From an uncultured Halomicronema sp. (lineage in GTDB: Bacteria; Cyanobacteriota; Cyanobacteriia; Phormidesmidales; Phormidesmidaceae): DNA of 7,288 nucleotides. The translations under genes and the position numbers were made by a program. How positions within the stretch are numbered: the first letter of the stretch is position 1; every line of letters begins with the position of its first letter. A model generated the notes under the pieces. The model did not search any database. It was not told where the DNA came from and saw only the letters and a list, made by a program, of their open reading frames with translations. The stretch spans positions 1-7,288 of the forward strand of contig CALCPB010000189.1 of assembly GCA_937897665.1 (NCBI GenBank), in the 5' to 3' direction. Positions 1 through 7,100 of this stretch are shown piece after piece.

Positions 1-445
1 AGCTAAAAAGCCTGAAACTCTATCTGTACAAGACTTTCAGCGGCTTGCGCTTAGACTCTTATCAGTTAATCAGCCGCTTTACTCTTCACCAGCACATCAA
101 GTAACTTGTGCATGCCTGATTGACTAACGAAAGTTCGATCACAAAAACCTGAAACCTTAGCAAAGAAAGGATTTCAGTCTCCCTGGTTGGCTGCACCCTC
201 TGAGTTGATGCGTTGGTATCCTTTTTGTGGGCATGGTCATCTATGTGAAACCTGCTCCGGGTGCGGCTCTTGCCGCTACAAGGCGATGTCAGCTGAAGTT
301 CTTGCCTGGTAAAGGTCTCAGGATTCTGTCAGGCAACCAGTATGCGTGCTTTCCGCAAAGCTATAGTATCGTAAATTTGAAGTTTGCGTAAAGCTACGTA
401 GGAAAGATCGTTATCTCATCAAATCCCTGTCAATATTGATTTGAG
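1..445. other. Gene-poor stretch with inverted repeats
   Basis: No convincing gene is present. Two perfect 7-bp inverted repeats occur: AGCGGCT/AGCCGCT (39-45 and 72-78), and TTGCCTG/CAGGCAA (302-308 and 330-336), the latter extendable to ten pairs with G-U wobbles. A plus-strand frame from 124 to a TAA at 310-312 has its only ATG at 208 and encodes a Cys/His-rich segment (C-G-H-G-H-L-C-E-T-C-S-G-C-G-S-C). It lacks a good ribosome site and is not called a gene. The stretch could be the 3' untranslated region of a gene to the left or a structured RNA ending at the terminator. Confidence 0.4.
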
Positions 446-469
446 AAATGGTTCGCAGGCCATTTTTTT
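446..469 (+). terminator. Intrinsic (Rho-independent) terminator
   Basis: AAATGG (446-451) pairs perfectly with CCATTT (460-465) around an eight-base loop, and the T tract runs through 469, seven T in all. The T tract is on the plus strand, so it would end transcription coming from the left. The stem is short and only moderately GC-rich. No gene is visible to its left within the window, so it may end a transcript of a gene beyond the left edge or a small RNA. Confidence 0.6.
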
Positions 470-897
470 GATCTAGGAAGTATCTATTAGTTGAAGGAAA
501 TAAGTCGATTAGCTTGACTGCTCTATGATTTTTTTGAAATTTGATATGTTTCTTGAAGTTTATTTGACTCGAGATTATGTCGTCCTAAAAGGTTAAAGTT
601 CTCAGCCCTGGGCTTATTCAGTTTGACCAGGCTGAATCTCTGCAAAGGCCTAAGCAGCATGCATCTATTTTTAGGTTCTTGCCATGATGTTTGGCTTCGG
701 TTGAGCCGATGCTTTAAGGGTATTTCTAATTAATGCTCTAGATTTTTTCAAAAGCTTTACACAGCCTTTCTCGCTCCCGTGCGGTGCGGTGCAAGGCTTG
801 GTTTTGTCGTCACAAAAGCATTTCAGCTCTGACCTCGTACTTCGTCTGATAGGGAAGTGCTGTCTTGCCGGGATATGTTGGCGATCGCGCCTGCTAA
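470..897. other. AT-rich intergenic stretch, no gene seen
   Basis: The first hundred bases after the terminator are clearly AT-rich. A weak promoter-like pair, TTGACT at 564-569 and TAAAAG at 586-591 with a 16-base spacer, is present but cannot be trusted by eye. A hairpin is possible with ATTCAG (616-621) and CTGAAT (632-637). A short direct repeat of GTGCG is seen around 779-791. A HIP1 octamer lies at 881-888. Short frames on both strands have no recognisable product. Confidence 0.4.
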
Positions 898-1046
898 GGT
901 GCAGGGCCAAGCTATTCGTTCAATGCATTCACAGTCACGGATTTTGGTGGCGAATACGCTGCTACAGCCAACCCACGATCGACGTGACCCAGTGGAACTG
1001 CGATCGCTGAATCATTCACGCTCTTGAGTTCTTTGCCAGCGGCACT
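898..1046 (+). pseudogene. Decayed fragment of a cyanobacterial calcium-binding tail domain (tentative)
   Basis: The frame beginning at 898 reads GAGPSYSFNAFTVTDFGG and then ATANPRST before a TGA at 985-987. It resumes as PSGTAIAE to 1011. A shift of two bases then gives HALEFFASGTN. Together these recall, in the same order, the module I remember from large cyanobacterial haemolysin-type proteins: VTDFGG, NPS, IAEVDTL(K/E)F, GxxLT. One stop and one frameshift are needed, and no start or ribosome site is present, so it would be a relic. The match is from memory over about 50 residues and could be chance. A HIP1 octamer (1000-1007) lies inside it. Confidence 0.3.
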
Positions 1047-1086
1047 AATCCTTTTTGTGCCCACGTTTGTCTTGTCCAATCACGTC

Positions 1087-1111
1087 GTTGAATAGCCTGG
1101 CGCTATTCAAC
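1087..1111 (+). other. Perfect 10-bp stem-loop upstream of the giant gene
   Basis: GTTGAATAGC (1087-1096) and GCTATTCAAC (1102-1111) are exact reverse complements around a five-base loop, CTGGC. The 3' arm ends 65 bases before the ATG. No run of T follows directly, so it is not a standard intrinsic terminator. It could be a leader hairpin, an operator for a dimeric repressor, or the end of a transcript from upstream. The structure is certain; the role is not. Confidence 0.6.
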
Positions 1112-1163
1112 TCCTGTCGTTCGTTTCTGTCTATCCGTTTGATTTTTCTATTTACCCATCTGC

Positions 1164-1167
1164 AGGA
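1164..1167 (+). promoter_or_regulatory. Ribosome binding site of the giant gene
   Basis: AGGA within CAGGAA lies nine bases before the ATG at 1177. It is the only purine-rich element close to a start codon in this stretch and it decides the start, since no other in-frame ATG lies between the TAG at 1093 and this one. Confidence 0.65.
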
Positions 1168-1176
1168 ACTCCAATC

Positions 1177-4100
1177 ATGGCCGTAACCGATAATTTTGCA
1201 TCCAGCATCCTAGACTTTAACGGTGAGGTCTCCCTCAGTCAGCCAACCGCACTGGTTTGGGGGCCTGACGGGCGACTCTACGTCACTGAAGTTGATGGTG
1301 ACGTGAAGGTTTTGTCAGTGGCGTTCGGCGACAAAACGCCTGGTGATTCTGATCCAACTGCTCAGTTCTACGTGACCGCAGCGACCACGCTGAGCGAGGT
1401 CAGAGACATCCAGAACTATGACGATAATGGTGCGCCCAATAACAGCCCTAACCCAAACAACGACGCGAATAAAAGGCAAATTACCGGCATTGACGTCACC
1501 AAGCAGTTCAACGCTAGCGGTGAGCAACTGTTCGTTGCGTCAGACGGTTCCCTGACAACCGATGCCAATGGTGGTTTGAATCCGCCTGCCGTCACCATGT
1601 ACGTGACTTCCAGCGATAGTCGTATTGGCGCAGGTGGCAGTGGCGCAGACGAAGGACTCGATACCAACTCAGGGGTCATCACGAAGCTGACCCAAACCGG
1701 GATTGACGATTGGGACGCCGTTGACATCGTGCGGGGGCTACCGCGATCGGAGGAAAATCATGCCACCAATGGTTTGGAGGTGGTTCAGGAACTCGACGGC
1801 AGCGGCAACCTGGTCTCAGAGCGCTTGATCGTGGCCAGCGGCGGCAATGCCAACACTGGCGCGCCCTCCAATAACTTTGCGGGTCAGGAGGAGCAACCCC
1901 TTTCTGCAGCGATCCTGGAAGTCGATCTCGATGCCATTAAAGCCCTATCGGTAAATACCGATGCCAATGGACGGCAGTATGTCGTTGATCTGGTCACGCT
2001 GGATGACCCCACCCGGCCTAACGCCAACGGCATTACCGATCCTAACGATCCTGGCTATGACGGTGTCGATGCCGGTGTTGATTATGCTGGCGGCAATGAC
2101 AGTCTCAACAGCGCCAAGCTTAACTACGGTGATATCGTCTCGATCTACTCGTCGGGTTATCGCAATTCCTATGACGTTGAGGTCACTGAGGACGGCCGCG
2201 TCTGGACCTATGACAACGGGGCAAACAACACTTGGGGCGGTCGACCTGTCGGCGAGGCTGGTGGCAATGGCGGCACCAACGGCTCTAACGATGCCGTTGA
2301 CAATCCTCAGTTGCCTGGGTACATCGCCACCAACCTAAATAACGGTGAGGGCAACACCAACGACGATATCAATCTCATTAATTGGAATCCCTCCAATAGC
2401 GACAACTTCCACGAGGTTACTCGTTCTGATGATTTAGATGGTCGTACCCTATCGTCCGGTGGTTTCGCCCAAGCGACCACGTATGTAGGACCGGATGGAA
2501 AAACCTATGTCTATGGCGGCCATCCCAACCCGACCCGGGCTGAGGGGGCCTTGGCGGGGATGTTGTTTTCGCCCGATGCTGGTACCGATAATGCTTATCT
2601 TCTGGTCTCTAGCCAAAACAGCTACGGTATGGATGGCGGCCGCAACCCGTCTAACCTGTCTGACTATGACCGCGTCATCGCCTTTCTGGCAGGCGTAGAA
2701 GCGAATGATGCTGAGTTTCCAGATTCCGGCATTTTTGGTGCCGACACCGGTGACCTCACCAAAAAGGTGCTGTCGGTCGATCCGGGTGTGACCTACGACA
2801 TCTATAGCTTTGCGGATGGGTCTGGCGCAGCCGTTGTTGCCGGTTCTGCCGCACCGGCTGGCGGCACCTTGCTTGGACAGGGTGGCCTGCCCGCTGACAT
2901 CGCCGATATCGTCGATTTCCGCAACCCGATTGAGGGAGACTACAAGGAGGCCGGCCGTACCGATGGTGCGCTCGACAGTGGCAACGGCTCCATCAACGGT
3001 CTGGCCGAATACACTTCGACGATTCTCGACGACGGCACCACCAAGATGTCGGGAGCAATTCTGGCAACGGTGTTCGGTGGTGGCACCCTGATCATCATGG
3101 GTCGTAATGCCGACGGGACAATGTCGAGCGTGCAGAGCGGCAGCGGTGCCAAGGCGGCGGATCGCGAGACAATTAACGTTGCTGGCGGTCCCCTCGGCAT
3201 CTCGACCATTGGTGACGACCATTTAGAGCGCGGTCTCAGTCAAGCCTTCCAAGGGTCTATCTGGACAGCCGTCTATAACGGCCAGGGTTCACCGAATATT
3301 GAGATTCTGCAGCCGAATAACGGCGCAGTCCCACTGGCTGGCAGTGAAATCAGCGATGCTAACGACGCTGATCTGGATGGGGTCGATAAGTTTAACGACC
3401 CGTTTGAGTTGTCGGCGGAAAACGGCTATGCGCTGGCCCCTGGTCAGAAAATTACCCTGGACTTCAGTCCAACCAGCACCGCGTTTCCTAACACCATCGG
3501 CAACACCGGTTTGCTCGGTGCAGCGCTGGATGGACCGGGCTCGGCAGACGGAGCTCTCTTTCAGAATGGTGTTCCTTTCCACCAGGCGGGGGCGACAGCG
3601 AACGACGATGCCAATAGCGGCGAGTACCTGATTGATGCGGGCGACAAATTGCCCCTGGCTTCTCAGAGCGACGGTCTGTACGACCTGGCTGGCAACATTA
3701 TCCCCGGCGGCAATGCGCCGATTTTGCAGATCAAAAAGGTCGTGCCCGGCACGATGGTTGGGGCTGAGAACACGGTCCGAGATGCCATGCACACGGGCTT
3801 TCGACCCGACCCGGATGTTGATCGCATTGTCATGACCGTCACGGCTAAGAACTGGGTTGCCGGCAGCACGGTTGCTGCTGGCCAGCTCACGGGCATGGTC
3901 TTCAGTGACGGCACCCAGTCCAATTTTCTCCGGCTGGTCTTCGGTGAGGTGAACGGCAATCCGGGTATTGAGGTCGGCTATGAGATTGGCGACGCTAACT
4001 ATACGGCGCTGGCCCAACTGGCGTTACCCGATCTGACGAATGTCAACAACGACCTGATCGATCTCCGGCTTGAAATCGACAAGAGTGAGGGCTTTGCGGT

Positions 4101-7100
4101 CAAGGCGTTTTACCGGCTTGCAGACGGGAGCACCATTGCCGCTACGCCCTTTACTGAGGTCGCTCTTAACGGCGGTGCTGGCTTCACTTTGCCTACTGGC
4201 GTATTGCAGGATGTGCTGACCGGTGCTCACACGATCACCGACGGCGACACGACGCTTGCCTCTGGAGCCGCTGTTGGCGTTGTCGCTGAGACCTCGGACG
4301 GGAATATTCTCGAGGCGATCGATTTCTCCAACATTGATATTGAGGCATTTGGCAACGAGCTGATTGCGACGAACGCCACCGAAGTCGGTCAGAGCGGTAC
4401 GTCTGGCGACGATACGGTGATCTATATCGGTACCGACACGGCCCTCGATCCGCTGGCCGCAGATGTTGAAAACTTCGACGGGACTGGCTCTACTGTTGAC
4501 TGGGAAGCGACCGGCAACCCCCTCGACAACCGATTCACGCTGGGGGCTGGGGCCAACACGATTACCACCGGCACGGGTGCTGATCAGGTGGTCGGTACGC
4601 TGGCTACAGCCGACGGCACCGAGATTACTGACTTCTCTGAAGAGGATGCGGTGATCATTGCTGATGCGACACTCGCTGATGCGAATAATGCCACCTATGC
4701 TGCGGGCTCCGCAGAAGTGACGATTGGCGGGGCCACGATTACCTTCAGCGGCCCTGATTTTGAGACGTTCGATCCGGCTGACGGTCCATCTACCTTTAGC
4801 TTTGAAGAAACGTCTGAGGGGCTACAAATCACCCTTACACCTGATGAGACGATCCTTTACCGCGTTAATGCGGGTAACACCGTTGCCGCGATTGACGGGG
4901 GACCAGACTGGATTGGGGACAACACCCTCACCGCCCAGGGACCCGTGGCTAAAGTGGGTGGGAAACCGGCCACGTTCTCCAATGGTCAAACTGATGCCGA
5001 AGACGAGATCGACTTTGACAATGTTGATCCGTTGGTGGTTCCTTGGCAGCTCTTTGTCGACGAGCGTGGGCAAGGGGGGCTGCAGTACAACTTTGATGTG
5101 CAGGCAGGCACCTCCTACCGCATCGACCTGTTCTACACCGAGAACTGGCACAACATTTTCGCAAATGCACCGCGCATCTTTGACGTGCAAGTTGAGGGTG
5201 AGATTCCGGCGGCCTTCGACGATATCAATCCCTTAGTAGAAGCTGAGGCCTTTGTCGGCCAGGCGGCGCCGACAGTCAACAATGGTCCTGTAGCAACTGA
5301 AGGGCTCTTCCTGGGTGTGGCTCGGCAAGCAGAGTATATCTACACGGCCCAAGATGACACCTTGACGATCGAACTGGTGAACGTCGTACAGGAGGCAAAG
5401 CTTAACGGTATCCAGATCACCCAACTCGGTGGCACTGTTCCTACCCCGACTGACACGACAGCGCCGCAAATTGTCTCGATCTCGGTTTCCAATGAGCAAG
5501 GCTTTGTAGACGGCACGCGTACGGCAACTGTTGTCCTGACTGACGAGACCGGCTTCGATCCTAATGATCTCGCCCAGCTAGCACCCACCTTTACTGGCAT
5601 CGTACCGGCAACCGTCTCTGTCCCAGCGATCACCCTTAGCGGTGACAGTAAGACCGCCACCCTTGTTTACACCCTCGCTGCACCGGTGAGCGGTGCGTGG
5701 CCCGATAATGCTGAGGGACAAATTTCCTTCGCTACTGGTGCATTTGAGGATGCAGCCGATAACGGCAGCGCGGCAACGGCCTCAACCTTCTATATCAATC
5801 CGTTTTTGAGCAGCTTGGTAAAAGGCCAAGTGGCTTTGGCGATTAATGTCGGGCCGACGACGAACACGACCAACAATGCGCTTGACGGAGCCGACAAGAA
5901 CACCTACGGCGGCGCGATTACCAATGACCCGATCATCGGCATTGATCTTGAGGCGGATGATCCCAGTTACTACAGCCCTAGTTCAAAGACCGGCTCAAAC
6001 ATTGACGGTATAGCCGGTTCTTCGGGCTCAAATCTGGGACTCGACGGCTCTGCCCTGCATACCTATCGCGACAGTGCGAACGGATCTTTCACCGCAACTT
6101 ATCCGTTTGAGAACGGGGTCTATGTCGTCGATCTCTGGTTTGCGGAACTGTTCCACACGACCGCTGGGAATCGCCAAGGCGACTACACCATTAATGGCGA
6201 AGTGGTGGCGCTAGATTTCGATGCTTTCACTGCTGCTGGCGCAGTGGATACGCCTACCGTGCCGCTGACTCAGACCGTCGTCGTGACCGACGGTCAGATT
6301 GTGGTGGATGTGAATGCTGATACCGGCCAGCCCGGTTATAACGCCATCGTGATTTATGAGGCGGTCGATGGGAATCTGGTGACCGCAGCGCTTTCGGGTA
6401 CGGCGATCGCCACCGAGGGCGACACCGCGAGCTATAACGTGACGCTCAACCAGACGCCCGACAGCGAAGTGACGGTAACGGTCGATATCACTGCCGGTAC
6501 CCTTGACCCCGCTTCGCTGCCTGACGATGCGGTGCTCACTGCAGGCGGTACGCAGGCGATCCTCACCTTTGCGGCGGGGACGACCACGCTGACGCAAACC
6601 TTCACGGTGGATATTGTTGATGACACGCTGCCCGAACTCGACGAAACCTTTACCGTTTCAATCTCAGGCACGCCCTTAATCACCACGGATACTGTCACCA
6701 CCACCATCTCGGCGAATGACGGCCCAGTCGATAGCTTCAACGGTGTCAATGCGCCGGGGGGCGATTTCTCGGACGATGGCCTTGCACCTACGGATATCGG
6801 CGTGCTCACTCTCCAGCCGGGGGCCAATACACTGGTGGCCACGCAGCAGGGTGACAGTGAGCCGGGAGGGCGCGATCGCGATTACGTCACCTTCACCGTG
6901 CCAGTCAATATGGTGCTCTCGGAGCTGATTTTGACGAATTATGTCCCCGGTGAAACCGGTTTCCCCCAGGGCTTCATTGCGATTGATGACGGGCCGCAGA
7001 TTACCCTTGATCCCACCACCGTTGCTGGTGGTGCCATTGACCTCCTAGGTGGTCATGTCTACAACACGGGTGATATCGGCAATGACATCCTGGACGATCT

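Noticed and set aside
131..145. GTTCGATC resembling a tRNA T-loop
   Set aside because: The flanking bases do not pair and no D-arm or anticodon arm lies at the right distance.
564..591. Promoter-like pair TTGACT / TAAAAG with 16-base spacing
   Set aside because: The -35 is good but the -10 matches only four of six bases, and it would give a leader of almost 600 bases. AT-rich sequence produces such pairs by chance.
671..1010. Short frames of 79 codons (minus) and 73 codons (plus) upstream of the giant gene
   Set aside because: Neither has a ribosome site or recognisable protein sequence. The plus frame runs through the presumed decayed fragment in the wrong frame for most of it.
1024..1050. 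Possible promoter TTGAGT / TAATCC ahead of the giant gene
   Set aside because: The distance to the gene is suitable, but the -10 is poor and it overlaps the decayed coding fragment, so it is not supported by sequence alone.
2449..3222. Minus-strand open frame of 257 codons
   Set aside because: It lies wholly inside the plus-strand giant gene, whose recognisable domains settle the coding strand. Its translation is Arg/Val/Ile-rich with no motif, as expected from the reverse of a Asp/Gly/Thr-rich coding pattern.
3289..4017. Minus-strand open frame of 242 codons
   Set aside because: It is antisense to the propeller end and lectin-like region, has no recognisable domain, and is another codon-pattern shadow.
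6211..6842. Two overlapping minus-strand frames of 128 and 136 codons
   Set aside because: They are antisense to the malectin and Calx-beta regions and low in complexity, with no family signature.
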